Assembly (NCBI GenBank): GCA_023525715.1
Contig: CM042012.1
Coordinates: 116,977,298 to 117,041,297 of the forward strand
Direction of reading: 5' to 3'
Origin: Cichorium intybus
Lineage: Eukaryota > Streptophyta > Magnoliopsida > Asterales > Asteraceae
DNA length: 64,000 bases
Positions 36,697 to 51,529 of this stretch are shown here, piece after piece (position 1 is the first letter of the stretch; the number at the start of each line of letters is the position of its first letter). A program made the position numbers and the translations under genes. Below the pieces are notes generated by a model. It had not been told where the DNA came from and searched no databases. It saw nothing but the letters and a program-made list of their open reading frames with translations.

Positions 36697-39600
36697 TTAG
36701 TAATAAAATAACATACAAACAACACTCCTACTTAGCAGAACCTCCAACCACCTTCCTTTTCCCCTTACTCTTCCCCTTTGCCCCCACATTTGATGATTCA
36801 TTGATGCCCCCTGGCCTTTGCATGTTCTAGAATTATGGCCCTTGTTATGACATTTGGCACATGTTACTGTCAGATACTTCCTTGTCAACTTGCTAGTTTG
36901 GCTGCTGAGCTCATCAACACCTAGCTTCCTCTTATTTTTTGTCATTCCCACCTATGTATATAATAAAGTATTAGTTTATAGGATAAGATCAAATTGGTAT
37001 AAAAAACCAGATTGGATGCTAAGGTCATACTTGTTTGTGATGCTTTGGTGGATTTAAGGCAAAAGGACACTCACTCTTTGGCCACATTGAACGACCATTT
37101 ATAGGATCAATTTTGTTTAAGTACATAGCCCTCCATGTTGACATCCTATAACAATGGTGGATCCACTCTTCAACATCAGGGGTATCCTCTCCATTTTGAA
37201 TCTTACCCCGAATGACACAAACTGCATGTTTGCATGGCAATCATGTAATCTCCTAATACCTACAAGTGCATGTCCTTTCATTTAGATTGACCACAAATTG
37301 ATCTTACCATGAACAATTAACTTGGTACTTCCCTGCCCTATTGTAGGTAGCTTTAAACTGAGATGCTTCCTTCTTGATATCCTCTAAAAGTTCGGTGGTT
37401 GTTGGAGTTAGAAGCCCTTGACATTTATCTATCTTTTGTTGCACAACACACAATCTTTTTATTAGATAATGTCTGATGTACTCTAAACAGGTGATGATAG
37501 GTTTGTCTCTACCATCATCTAGTTTAGAGTTAAACACCTCACAAAGATTATTGAGAAGACAATCAGTGTGTGCCCTACCTGTGTAAATGATATAAGTATT
37601 CTTAGATAACATGATAACTTAAATTAACTTAAACTAGTGCAGTAATTTAAACCATACCAGTAAAATGGGACTTGGACCAACGACAAGCTGGAATTTGAGA
37701 CAACCATTTGTGCGCTTTTTCATTCATCTGCTTCAATTCAGTCATTGCAGTGTTGAAGTGGTTGACAGTTGTTGCTCTACCACATTTCCATACATGTTCC
37801 CTCAATTCAATATCCTTCCAATGAATCCTAAAATTTTCTTGAATATGCCTTAAACAAAATCTATGTTCTGTACTGGGAAATACCTTAGAAATTGCTTGTA
37901 AAATGCCCTAAACAATATAAGGTTTTACAAATGTCAGATTAGTTTGGTAAAAAAGTGAAGTAATCAAATTAAGAAGTAAATACCTTTTGTCTATCTGATA
38001 TGAAGGTAAAGTTGGATTGAGGGCCAATATCCAAACACTCTCCCAGTAACTCCAAAAACCAAGTCCAAGATGATGTATTTTCAGCCTCAACTATTGCATA
38101 AGCTACAAGAAAAATACCATTGTTTAAATCCAGTCCTACATCAGTCAACACTTGGCCATGATATGGTCCTTTCAAGAATGTACCATCAACTCCCAGGAAA
38201 TCACGTAACCCAGCTTGGAACCCCAACTTCAATGCACCAAGAGAAACATATATTCGTCTGAAAGTCCTGGTTGTAGCAGAAGGATTACCTTCAGGATACA
38301 CATCTATCCTAACAGTCGTACCTGGGTTGCTATTTTGAAGCTCTAACACATAATCCCTTAATACTCCATATTATACTTGATAGTCTCAACTAATTAAACG
38401 TTCAGCCATTGTCTTTGCCCTAGCAACCTGTGGTTTTGACAAACCAATCTCAAATTTCCTTGTCAACTCCTCGTGTAGTGCTTTCACCAGAATCCTAGGG
38501 TTTCCTTGAATTTGTTGAATGATGTTTTGGCCAAGAATTTATAAGTGCAAGCTTTAACTTGCCTTGTTTGCAAGCATTTAGGTTCAACATTAATTGTTTT
38601 CACCATCCAATATTCTGCTTCACTTCCCCTCGAGATCGCACCGGCCAAGGACAAGATTCCTTTTCACTGTCTTCCATATTACTTTTCCCTTTACTTCTTG
38701 TAGAGGGCCTACCACTATGTTAACCAGATTGACCCACCTGGCCCTTACACTTGACCCTCATCCTAGTTTTGTCATTTCTTGCTAGTTTGATGTCCCTTCT
38801 AGTCTCCACTGAATGGATCTTAACAAATCTACTGATATCTTTTTTGACTTGAAAGTTTGTCCCACTTTAAACGCCTTCAGGTGAACCTCCCCATGTGAGC
38901 ATTTTCTTGACCCACTCAATTCTCTCAACACTATGTTCCTTTCTTCGTTTTCAAAACCTTCCAACTAATCTCCATCCATGTCTACCACTTCAACTTCTTC
39001 ATCAATCATCTGGTCACTTGCATTTGTAGTTTGATCTTCAAGCATCCCATGTTCATCAACATCCACAGCACTTCAAAATTCACTCATATCCACAATTACA
39101 TCATAATAGAGGTTTCCATCATCTATGTTGAAGTCCTCATCCTCATCCTCATTGTCTTCATCACCCCCTTGTTCTTCTTCTGCATTTTCAACATTGTCAT
39201 CATCACCCCTTCATCTTCTACTGCACACTCGACATTGTCTCCATCACCCACTTCATCTTCTACTACACCCTCAACATTGTCTCCATCACCCACTTCATCT
39301 TCTACTGCACCTTCAACATTGACTTCATCACCCCTTTGAGCTTCTACTGCATTTTCAAGAACCATTTGATCATCAACCCCCTGATATTCTATTGCATTTT
39401 CAGCATCATAAGCATCCAATATTGAGAAACACTCTAAAAGTGTGTCATTATCTACTGGTTGGATGTTAGTTTGGAGAGGGACATATATATTTAGACATTC
39501 TTCTTCATCTTCCTCGACTTGTATCCCCTTACTTTGTTGGCTATATGGTACAATGGATTTCAACAAACTATTATCTTCATTTAAATCTAGTTGTTTACTA

Positions 39601-40185
39601 CATGAACCTCCTACTCTCTTACGTGGTCTCCTATTCATCTCTTCTGAACAGTGTCAGCTTCCAAGTCCTCGATTATCAGTTTTGAAGGACACCTAAGATG
39701 CGTAAATACCGTTGTCTGCCCAGCTTCAATATACGCACTGATCTGCCTATGTTTAGGTACATACATGACCAATTTATGCTCATCTTGGTCATTCCCTAAA
39801 GGCATTAAGCCATAATCTAATGAGAGTTCAGTGATACAATAATGATGGCACAATGTCTGCTTCTTTTTGGTACCCTAACTCAAGAACTATGTCATTTATA
39901 TCATGTACCGAGAATAGGTCTGTGTCAACAAAGTTAAAGTAAGATACCAAACCATCTATGTATTTTCTTCCCGGGGGCTTCATGAAGATACCACCATATG
40001 AGATCCTAATCGTGAAATAGTTGTCACTTCCAGCTGCGAAAAAAGATTAGGGTTAACACATTGTACACCTGATTAGCACCATCAAATTGAGAGTTACTAC
40101 CGTATATTGTAAAAACTTACCATATTCAAGTTCTAATTCTGGTTTTGAACCCCTTTGACGTAGAATCCACTCACACAGCACCATG
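36697..40185 (-). pseudogene. MULE transposase, broken by frameshift and stop codons
   Basis: The minus strand starts at ATG 40185 (MVLCEWILRQRGSKP) with a donor GTAAGT after E-Y-G. A second exon (acceptor near 40035) reads SDNYFTIRISYGG up to GYQK, where a one-base frameshift (about 39866) throws the frame before HHYCITELSLDYGLMPLGND. An acidic E/D-rich linker follows (39300-39500). Near 38380-38370, TGA and TAA stops replace residues before YGVLRDYVLELQ. The DDE-type core is at 37969-38349 (GVDGTFLKGPY, ISDRQK), then a SWIM finger (PCKHAVCVI, 37240-37210) and a zinc knuckle CAKCHNKGHNSRTC near 36850. It would cut and paste the MULE, but this copy is dead. Confidence 0.82.
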
Positions 40186-40334
40186 TCTTAGGGATTTACG
40201 AACGTAGGCTAGAGGTTGCAAATGTTCGGAGGCTTGAGATGCAAATGTACACTGGGTTTCTTGAGAGAGGGTTATGAAAAGACGACTAGCAGATAGGCGA
40301 TGCAATTGATCATTTCCCGTATTTTGAATGTGAA

Positions 40335-40529
40335 GCCCAACCAGAATTTACCGTTTTACCCTCACATGAAACGCACGTGAGTTGAGTAAACGTCTAAAAT
40401 AAGACGGAGTTAGCTTGAGGGACCATTTAACAAAAGTTTTCAAACCACAGGGACTAGGCGTGAGGTTTTTAAAAGTTAGGGACCATACTCAATATCTTCT
40501 GAAACCATATGGACGATTTATGAAGTTTT
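40335..40529. repeat. MULE right terminal inverted repeat
   Basis: Inverted partner of 35543-35745. Confidence 0.85.
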
Positions 40530-41704
40530 ATCTTTATAAAACATTGTTATCTGTGGTACTTCAACGGGTTTTTTTTTAATAATTCTTTATGGAATCATAA
40601 TGGTGTCGAAAATCTAATTGTACCAAAAACATCAACCACAATGATAAATTTGTATGATAAATTTATATAAAAACATTATATTTAATAATCCAACACAAAA
40701 GTATTTATAACTATGAGGACGAACTTACGTTGAATGGGGGCATATGATTTCATTCCCATGCCACCATGAAATACGTACTATCATCAATAGACAATATCTT
40801 TTTTCATCAGACCTATTTGATACATGTATCCATCGCCTCCAACATCTTTCTCCTGCTTATTTTGGGTTTGTGCTCATTTTGGTTTTGCAAGTCTCATATC
40901 TAGAAAATGTTAAAACACAGTTAATTATATATCTCATAAATTTTCAACATCGATTATATATGATGAATATTATGTTTAATGCCGTATTTATAATCCTTTT
41001 GTGGAAGATTTGAAATCCAAAAGCATTTATCATGATTGTTTGAGAATTGGTATGCCAACAGCGCGGACAGGGTTCAATTCCAATTTATATCTATTTTTTT
41101 GTTGGATTTCAACAAACATGGGTTAGCCTAACCAAGGCTGTAAAACTCAAGCAACTCGGCCAAGTATTCGACGAGTTACTCAGGCTCGGCTCTGTATCGA
41201 GTCGAGTTTTGCCTACTCGGCAAAAAAAACTCGTAAAAAAAATAACTCGGCTTGAAATCAGAAAAAAAATCAAACCAACAGGGAGATTGGTAAGGCGCGC
41301 CCATTTATACTCCACATTTGTCCTCTCTTTTCTTTGCAATGGCCGAAGTGGGATAAGAATCCTTCATTTTTTTTCTTTGGTTTTCTTCTTTACGCACAAT
41401 TGGACACACATTTATTCTTCCATTTTCTTCGAGCGAATGTACTAAAATGTTCACAACAAATAAATGTTAACAATCATAAGAAAAATAAGAGATGAAAGCA
41501 TACTATATTAAGCCAAATATCATAAATTCATACTGAATATTCAACGTAAAGATATTTTTTGAACTCAAAGGTTTTCATTTTGATAAAAAAAAATTTCAAT
41601 ATTTAATTAATATTTTTTGAAAGCATACTACGGTCTTTTTCTATATTTTAAAACTTTGAAAATTCAACTTCGAAGTGTTTTTAGGCTGGAAATCATGTTT
41701 GCTA
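40530..41704. other. AT-rich intergenic stretch, no gene seen
   Basis: The longest ORF (41047-41445, 132 aa) has no recognisable domain and biased composition. A GGTTCAATTCC word at 41070 resembles a pol III B box but has no convincing A box. Confidence 0.5.
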
Positions 41705-41712
41705 GTATATAT

Positions 41713-41759
<47 letters not shown>
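41705..41759. repeat. (TA)n microsatellite
   Basis: About 55 bp, one AAATA interruption; abuts the Helitron 3' end. Confidence 0.95.
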
Positions 41760-41760
<1 letters not shown>

Positions 41761-43395
41761 TAGCTGCGTACCCGCGCAATGCGGCGGCGGAGAATAGTTT
41801 CTTTTGGCGATTAAGTACTTTCGGTGGCGAACATTAGTTTCATTTCGACGAATAATTTTCGTTATACAAATATAAGTACGTTTTTGTTTCTAGCGGTGAA
41901 ACGTCTCTGTTATGTTGTAAACCAGAATCGTCTCGAAAACGATTAAGCAATTCGGTTTCAATTCTATAAATTTTATTTTTCTGGTTTCAGTTCTGTTTTT
42001 TTCGATCATGTTCAAGAATTGATATTGTCATAAATGAGTAAAATGACATTTGGTACCGCAGTGAGTTAACCTTGAGAATTTTATGCAATCGGATTCACTG
42101 ATCTTTTTTAGCCTTTTTTCCCTTGACTTAGCATGGTGTTTTGACATATTAGGTCTCTATAAAAAACTCATCTAGAATAGTTTTAGTTCTAATATCAAGT
42201 CTAGATCTATGAAATTAACTTTTACACGTGATTTCAGTTGAGTTAAATCCATAGAAACCATCAATAGTATAATGAAATAGACGTTATACACATAACACAT
42301 GTCGTATCATGAGTTTAATAAGCAAGTTTATATATAACAAAAATGAAGTTTTTCATGTTAACTTGTTCTTATAGTTCTGGAGGGTGGGGGGTCGTTTTGG
42401 ATTACAAATTTTAATGTTTGGATTTCCGGTTTAAGTTTACGACTTAAAGTTTAAAGTTCATTATGTAGCAATATGGGATAATTTAACTGAAATGAAGTTA
42501 TTCTCAACTCCTGTTGAGACAATAACAACGTGAACGAAGAGATGACTATTGAATGCATTAGAAATATCGCAAAACTAACTCATGACATCGTATTACTCTA
42601 TAAAAACCTTTATTGAATGGAATCGGCTTTTTATTTTTCAAAATTTTCATATATGTGCTTTTATTGAATGGAACTGAAATGAAGTTATTCTCATATATGT
42701 GCTTTTATTGAATGGAACCTGCTTTTTATTTTTCAAAATTTTCGTATTTTAGCTTTTTATTTTAACACATTTAAACCTTTTATTTTTTATATCTCATAAA
42801 ATATACTTATACATATATTATTATTTTTTAATTCGGAAAATTCATAAAAATTCAAATAAATTAGGATTTGATATAAAATTTATTAAAAATTCAAAAATCC
42901 CAAGCATGGGAGACAAGAGGAATAAAGTTTTACATGATCAGAGTGTGTGTTTCTCAAACCTTGACCACAAAAGAAAAAGGAAAGAAGAGAGGTTTGTGTG
43001 TGTGTCGTGCACCTCAAAAGCAACCAAAAACCCAATAATTAAAAAAATACAAATTGTGCACGTGTGCATGCGTGTGTTCGGCCAAGAAAGAAAAAAATAA
43101 AGAAATTATATGTTTTTATTCGTGTGTTTCGAAGCTTGCAATTTGAACTTCATGTTACAGCAAAGAGAAAATCGGGAGCCCACTCCCTTTATTCCAATTT
43201 TTTTTACTCACCATAGCTCACGAAGATAAAATATGTGTACTTCATGTTACATGCAAACAAAGTATGCCACTACAATTACAATAATCTGACCGTCAAATAT
43301 GCAAAACATAACAAAAAATGAAATATGACACTAACATTGCATCAGATTACTGCACCATTTCAATAATCAAGATAAAGAGAGATTTAATCAATACC

Positions 43396-43397
<2 letters not shown>

Positions 43398-43431
<34 letters not shown>

Positions 43432-43435
43432 CATA
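43398..43435. repeat. (AAT)n microsatellite
   Basis: About eleven AAT/ATA units; gives a poly-Asn reading in one chance ORF. Confidence 0.95.
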
Positions 43436-43854
43436 ACAAGAGTACGTTGCATCTTTCGTCCCTCCGTATTGTTGATTTTTGCAATCCTTGCATTTTTGGT
43501 CCCCAAAAATATAGAAAACCAAATCAATATCCAAAGTTTTTTTACTTGGAATAGAGTCTTAAAACCTCAGTGTAGGACCATATTTGCAAGAGAAATTTTT
43601 GCCTGTATCAAAATAAAAGTACAATGTTTTCATAACCGGTTAAAAAAGAAAAGTAAAATGCCTATATTGATTAAAATGAAACTACAATGCCTATATTGGT
43701 TAAAAGACAAACCTGTTTTCATAATGGTCCCTTTAAATGAATATTCTTTTAGATTACTACATGCATCCTGGCATCCTGCAACAAACCTGTTTCAATATCA
43801 AAACATAGTTTTGTGGTTACAAAATGACCTGCAACACAAATAAAAAAGAAGTAA

Positions 43855-44345
43855 AAGAAAACAAATAAGAAATTTTTAAAATTTTCAAAAGCATTCAAAA
43901 TTTCGAAAATTTTCAAATTATTCAAACTTTTCAAAATCATTCAAATTTTCAGACTTTTCAAATTATTTCAAACTTTTCAAATTATTCAAAATTTTCAAAT
44001 TTCGAAAATTTTAAATTATTCAAAATTTTCAAAATCATTCAAATTTTCAGACTTTTCAAATTATTCAAAATTTTCAAACTTTTTAAGATTATTTAATTTT
44101 AAAATTTTCAAATGATTCAAATTTCGAAATTTTCAAACTTTTAAGATTATTCAACATTTTCAAATTTCGAAAATTTTAAATTATTCAAACTTTTCAAAAT
44201 TATTTAAATTTTCAAATTTTTCAAACGTTTCGAATTATTCAAAATTTTCAAACTATTAAATTTATTCAATTTTAAAACTTTCAACTTTTTCAAATTTCTG
44301 AAATTTTCAAAATTTGAAAATTTTCAAAATCATTAAAAGAATCAT
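43855..44345. repeat. TTTTCAAA-type low-complexity field
   Basis: About 490 bp built from TTCAAA, AATTTTCAAA and TTATTCAAA blocks in irregular order. A similar stretch occurs at 47250-47400. Confidence 0.85.
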
Positions 44346-46506
44346 GTTAAAGACAATTCAAAGTTCAAAAGACCAATTCATGTATTTAATTAACATACTT
44401 CGAAAATATTGTTTTTTTTTTAATAAAAGACGAAAGAGCCCTTATTGTCTTACCAAATTTCTTACAGTCTTTTGAGAGCCATGTGTATCTTTTATGGAGC
44501 TTTTTATCCAAACATTCTTTTGGACATTTATGGCTGACCAAAAAAAAAAGTGAAATGAGAAACAAATTCATGTAAACAATAAATTGGTGTTAATTATTAA
44601 AGCTTACGTGGTTTAGGAGTAAGATTATTTCTTGATGTCATTGAACCCTTTGTCATGGCAGAAAAACAAGATCATGACTTTGACAGGGGTAGTTTGGGAA
44701 TTTTGGATAGATCGATTGAAAGTTGGTCGTGGATAGATAGGAAATGGAGTAAGGATTTGCATGTTTGAGCTCACAAAACTATTATCATCATGCAAGATCT
44801 ACTCAAATGAGGGAAAGAAATCTTAGAAAATAATTATACTGTATGTTGCTATAATTGGATAAACTTTCAATAGTCAGTATATAGTACTTTGCCATTTAGT
44901 GCATTCAACCTATAATTTTTCTTGAAAACACATATATACACACACGAAACACAAAAAAAACAAATTCAGCAAGGAAACCAAATGGACTTAAACTTGATTT
45001 CATGAAAGTAGGTAAAGTAATTTATGATTAACAAAAACAATTAACAATAAAAAATAAAACCAAATCAAAATAGAAATCTTGGCGATTGATTAACATACAA
45101 TCAAAATTCAATCTTGACTAACATACAGATGTTACAGAATTGTAACAATTGATTTACCTTGGTGATTCGTTTACAGCTTCGATATCTTAACATCTGCCAC
45201 CCACCTGCAACATTAGAGGTAAGTAATTCAACTTTCAGTAATTAATTCGGCAAAGAGATCACGGTTTGATAGAGAATAAAGGAAGAAGCTGTGTCTTTTA
45301 AAGTGGGGAAACATACATGGCGATCTGTGCGTATAGTGAGAGAGAATAGAGATTCACACCTGGTAATTGATAAAAACACGACTGTTACCTTAACGCCGGT
45401 GAGGATGATGACGGATTCGAGCAAGGGGTAGGGCTGAGACCTGGAGGCAGACATCGACTCATATGTTTGAATCAAACTTGGATTTCACAGCTTGTTTGCT
45501 GCACCCTGAATCGATCAATAGGGCTCTGAGATAGATTTATTGAACTCCAAAGCAATAGAAATATGAGGTCGAACCATGTCTGTGAAATCAGTGAGCGTAC
45601 GATTCCGATTACATGCCCTAAATGGAACCCAAAATCATTAGATAATTAAAAAATGTACCTGGCTCTATCGGTTGTGCCTTCGATTGGGAGAGACGATGGC
45701 GGAGAAGGGAGCGACACAGAGAAGCATAACCCTAAATCATACGAATCTGCAACATACGCAACGTGTTTTTTATTTCAAATAAACATTCAAAGATGGATAA
45801 TGGGTCATCGAAGCATGTTCAAGAACACAGAAGTGTTCAAGCGTGTTTCTCACAGAGAACTGTTGGAATCATCAAGACTTTGATCCAGTGGAATACCTGC
45901 GATGCGATTATGCGCTGGTGATTGGTAAGCGATGGTGGCGCGTTGGATTTTCCAGAGATAGGGCAAGTAAAGAATGGGCAAGTACAGAGAAGGGGGAAGG
46001 CGGAGAGCGTAGAGCAGGACGGTGGTTGGCGGTGCACGGCGATTGTTGCGTAGAGGAGCACGGTTTGGCGGCTTTGATGGTGGCGATGGTGAACACGATG
46101 GCGTACGGCTAGGGTTAGTCGAGGTGGTGGATCAGTCTTGGTGTGGTGGCGGCTCAGAGGTAGGGTTCGTGTGGGAAGAAACGTTTGGGAAGAAAGAGAG
46201 AGTTAGGGTTAGTGTTTTACAATGTAGGCGTATGTATAGTGGGGACAGGTCATGGAGAAGGTGGGATGACTGAAAAGGGCGAAAGAATCGAGAAAGGAGA
46301 GAGGATTTAGAAATTCAAATGTAAACCGGTGGGATATTTATGGGAGAACACGCCAACTTTTGTAGGTATTCGAGAAAATTCAAAAACTCATTTCAAAAAG
46401 TTCAGCCGCTCAAAAATTGGATGCATGAATGGTTTGTACATGTCTTAAAATTTAAGACATTGTGCATTAAGACTCTTGTACTATATGTATGGTTTATAAA
46501 TGGTAT

Positions 46507-46509
<3 letters not shown>

Positions 46510-46601
<92 letters not shown>
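46510..46601. repeat. (TA)n microsatellite
   Basis: About 90 bp with one ATGTATAT break. Confidence 0.97.
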
Positions 46602-48074
<1,473 letters not shown>

Positions 48075-49064
48075 GCTGTAACCCATGCCTTACACATCAG
48101 GTTTCGTGTTTTATTTTTTATATTATTTTGCCCAGATTTCAATTGTCATTACAAGTTAGATCTGTATCCTTATTCAATATTTTTGCCAACGTCTTTTTTT
48201 ACGTTTTTTTTCGTTAAACCTTTATTTCTTAATACAAATTTATCAAAAATTTTATAAAATTTTCCCAACTTTTTTAGAACATTCTTTCATCAAAATTTTA
48301 AATTACTTTTTCCATTTTGTTTTGCAACTTTTCTTTTAATTTTTACAACTTTGTTTTTGACAAACGATTCCTACAAAATTATTTATATTTCTTCGCTCAA
48401 GGATGATTAAGCTCTTTGGAGCTTGCATTGTACATGTACATATATCCTAGAACCTGGTTTGAAGACTATCGAACATTTGAGTTTTTGGGTCTCTTTATCA
48501 TCGCTTCTCATCATGATGTCATTTTCAAACTTTACATTTGGTACTTGCGTGATTTGGATCATTGTTTCTTACCATCCGTTCTAAATTTTAAAAAGGATAA
48601 TGTTAATTGCAAATATCTTCATGGATGATGGCAATGAGCCTATTATGACATGTGGGTGTGTACTTTATGTGATTTTTGGTTTGTTATTGAATGTAATTGA
48701 ATCATGAATAGTCATTGGTTCAGTTAGTTAGTACAAGACATAGTCATTTATATTTTTTTCTTATCTACATTGATAATAAAGATTTTTCTAAAGAAATCTT
48801 AGCAAGACCCCGACTTTTTATTTTGTAGGAATGAAACTTTTTTCAATAAATCTCTCTCTCTCAAATAAATATCTAACAGAATTATCTAGAAATCTAAATA
48901 TAGAAATAACATAACTAACACAAATAACACGAATAAATAAATTCTATAAATAAATTCCATTTGTATCTACATCTTCAAGTGACTCAATAAGATAGACGAG
49001 CCATTTAAATTACAATAGGTGTCAAGTGGAAGTGCAGTGATGTATGCAGATGAGGCATCCTAGT
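48075..49064. other. noncoding stretch with the second copy of a dispersed repeat
   Basis: 48290-48525 matches 28505-28740. The rest is AT-rich without a gene. Confidence 0.5.
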
Positions 49065-51511
49065 TGTAACGCCAAGATACTTTATTATATAATTATAATA
49101 AAAGGGTAAATTGGTCATTTTACCTTGTAAGGGTAAAATGGTCTTTTGGACAGAAAAGTATTTGGTTTGAAATAATATTTTGAGTTTTGGACTTAAAATG
49201 TTATAAAAACTGATTTTTTGGTCGTATTACCGAAAAAGGGTATTTTGGTCATTTGACCAAGTCAACGACCAAATATGTAAACATATTGTTGGTTGTGGCA
49301 AAAATGTAAGAAATGGAAGTTTTATTGTAATAAAACTTGATTTTGTGGACAAAGTTCAAGAAAATGAACTTTAGGACCAAAATTGTAAAATTTTGGGGTA
49401 TAAATATAGAGAGTTTGACTCTCCTCTTTGACTAGCTCATTGTGCAGCTACGGGAATGGATTTTGGAGAGCAATTTCTGCAGAGATCATGAAGCTTAATA
49501 CAAGAATTGGAATCCTAGCTTGGAATTGGTGATTCCTAAGCTTTGAAGGTTAGTAAATTCACTTTCTAGCCAAGTTTTTGGATGTGTTCTTCACATGATG
49601 AACTAGAAACTGAATTTCAGTTGTGAATATGTGTTGTAATAGCCTAATGCTTCCATTGAGTCATGCTAGAAAGGACTTAACTCAAGAAAATGGAAGTAGG
49701 TTGTTATTAGTGATGAATTTGAAGTTTGGGGTTGTTAGAACTAAGAACCCTAATTCTTCATTTTGATTGAATTGGTTGTTTTAGATGGTTGAAAACCTTG
49801 TTAAAGTATAAGGTTTTAGTCCTAGAACAAACCCCAATCGATTAAGGACCTGATTAAGGACTTAATGGACCAAAACTGCTTGCTACAGTGCATAAATCGC
49901 GGCTGGACAGGAGACACCTGCAGGCGATAGGCGGGGTGCGCCCAGGCGCAGTGCGCCCATGTCTGGGCGGGGTGCGCCCCTCAGACAGAGACTTTAAAAT
50001 GCTAACTTTTGCTTGGCTTGTCCGTTTTAGCTCAAATTTGGACCATAGGCTCGTTATGGTCTGAAAAGTTTGGGAAAATTTTTAGATTGAGTTTCCGACC
50101 CCTCGGGGGCACTGTAGACCGATCCGAATGCCTCGGTGAATAGTAAAATTCATATAAAGTTAGTAAACGGAAAGTTTATTAACTAGGCATTATTTGTAAT
50201 GATATTGTATTGAACTCTAGTGTATTAGAGTCAATGTAGATAATTATTAACCTATTATCATTTGGTATATAAATGGATAAATAGGTATGGGACAAAATGG
50301 TTGTGGTGCACGCAAAGGCAAGAAACAACCAAAATTGAAACGCAGCTAGCATCCAGGTGAGTAATCTCACTGATATCATATGCGATATATGATGATTGTA
50401 TTGTTACAGGTTGAAACGGCTTCGAGGGACAAAAATGACAAGTGTAAAAATATATGTAAAAGACAATACCAGATAAGCCGTGAGTCATTGCGATGACAAG
50501 AACGGAGCTGTGAGTCAATACATATATATATATATACAATAAAATGACAATACCGGAACCAGCCGTGAGTCAATAAAATAAAATGACAATACCGGAACCA
50601 GCCGTGAGTCAATAAAATAAAATGACAATACCGGAACCAGCCGTGAGTCAATAAAACTTATATAGACAAGACCGGAATCAGCCGTGAGTCTAGGCAACAG
50701 CGGGATTTTCCCGTGAGCCACATATTTTAGGCAACAGCGGGCTAACCCGTGAGCCATATCTAACCGGTGCGGCCTTGTTGGCTATGTCTCCGATGCGGCC
50801 TTGTTGGCTATGTCTCCGATGCGGCCTTCGGGCTATGATTTTTGTTACAGGTACATGGTACGGCCTTTTGGCTATGATATCGGGTAGTAAACCCAGTTGA
50901 TGCGGCCTGCGGGCTATGAATTATATTTTGATATTGTTTTGGTGTAGCTTATAAAGTTGTGACACAGGGTGCGGCTTATATAGCCATGATATATGATGCA
51001 GTCCATTGTGATTAAGAAACATGGGACAGAAACGATAGACATGATTATAGATGCAAATAACTAACGTGGCTTGTTGATTACAGGTCACAATGATTCAGCC
51101 TGTAGGGCTACAGAATAGGATGTGAAATCCTAGAGTATATATGGTTAGCCAGTAAGGCTAGGAGTTTGGATTTGATATCCAGACAGTTATATGATTGGGT
51201 TTTGATACGTGTTATCTGTAGAATTGATTATTCACTGAGCTTTGTAGCTCATACCGTTTGTTACTGTCCCTGCAGGTTAGCATGATACTGATAGGGGACA
51301 AGATAGAGTCCGTGACTTTGAAGTGGGACTCGTAGATGCTGTCAGTAGCAGCCCGGCTTTAAAGGAGTTATGGTATTTTTATACTCTCCTTGATACACTT
51401 GTACCCGTATTTATTAAAATATACCGCTTGTTATGGTTGTATGTATTGAAACCTGTGTTTTAAATGAAAAATTTTTCAGGGGTGTTTTTGTTTTAAAAGC
51501 CGGGTGTTACA
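49065..51511 (+). repeat. gypsy 5' LTR (2447 bp)
   Basis: TATA box GTATAAATATAG at 49398-49409. It holds GC-rich GGGGTGCGCCC repeats (49930-49980), three 39-bp repeats (50541-50657) and 27-bp GCGGCCTTGTTGGCTATGTC repeats (50768-50840). Confidence 0.95.
50541..50657 (+). repeat. three 39-bp tandem repeats in the LTR
   Basis: The unit AAAATGACAATACCGGAACC + AGCCGTGAGTCAATAAAAT starts at 50541, 50580 and 50619, nearly perfect. Absent from the right LTR. Confidence 0.92.
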
Positions 51512-51514
51512 AGT

Positions 51515-51526
51515 TGGTATCAGAGC
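51515..51526 (+). promoter_or_regulatory. primer-binding site, initiator tRNA-Met
   Basis: TGGTATCAGAGC, three bases after the 5' LTR. Confidence 0.95.
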
Positions 51527-51529
51527 CGA

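Larger units (their letters stand above)
35543..40529 (-). mobile_element. Mutator-like element (MULE) with ~200-bp terminal inverted repeats
   Basis: 35543-35745 (AAACTTCATAAATGGTCC...AGAAGATATCGAGTATGG...) is repeated inverted at 40335-40529 at roughly 88% identity, including ACCTCACGCCTAGTCC and TTGAAAACTTTTGTTAAATG. Long TIRs, a MULE transposase with SWIM and zinc-knuckle parts, and a GRF zinc-finger ORF on the other strand fit an autonomous-type MULE that has decayed. A 9-bp TSD was not found. Confidence 0.85.
41760..46509 (-). mobile_element. probable non-autonomous Helitron, minus strand, ~4.75 kb
   Basis: On the minus strand it ends with a GC hairpin (CCGCATTGCGCGG, about 41771-41783) eight bases before CTAG (41763-41760) and then T. 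A candidate 5' end, A|TCTATACCATTTATAAACC, is at 46509, beside the next (TA)n array. Both ends sit in TA arrays with the A/T target rule. The 3' end is well supported; the pairing with the 46509 end is inference. No Rep/helicase. The interior has a TTTTCAAA low-complexity field and GC-richer sequence at 45650-46250. Confidence 0.55.

Noticed and set aside
41047..41445. 132-aa ORF and a B-box-like GGTTCAATTCC (possible SINE or tRNA gene)
   Set aside because: No domain in the ORF, no A box at the proper distance, no cloverleaf, no poly(A)/T end or TSD seen.
45242..46273. Cluster of short ORFs in a GC-richer stretch, possible captured host gene
   Set aside because: No frame gives a recognisable domain or splice structure; kept only as part of the Helitron candidate.
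50470..50840. CRISPR-like array of 39-bp and 27-bp repeats
   Set aside because: Contiguous tandem repeats without spacers, inside a gypsy LTR.
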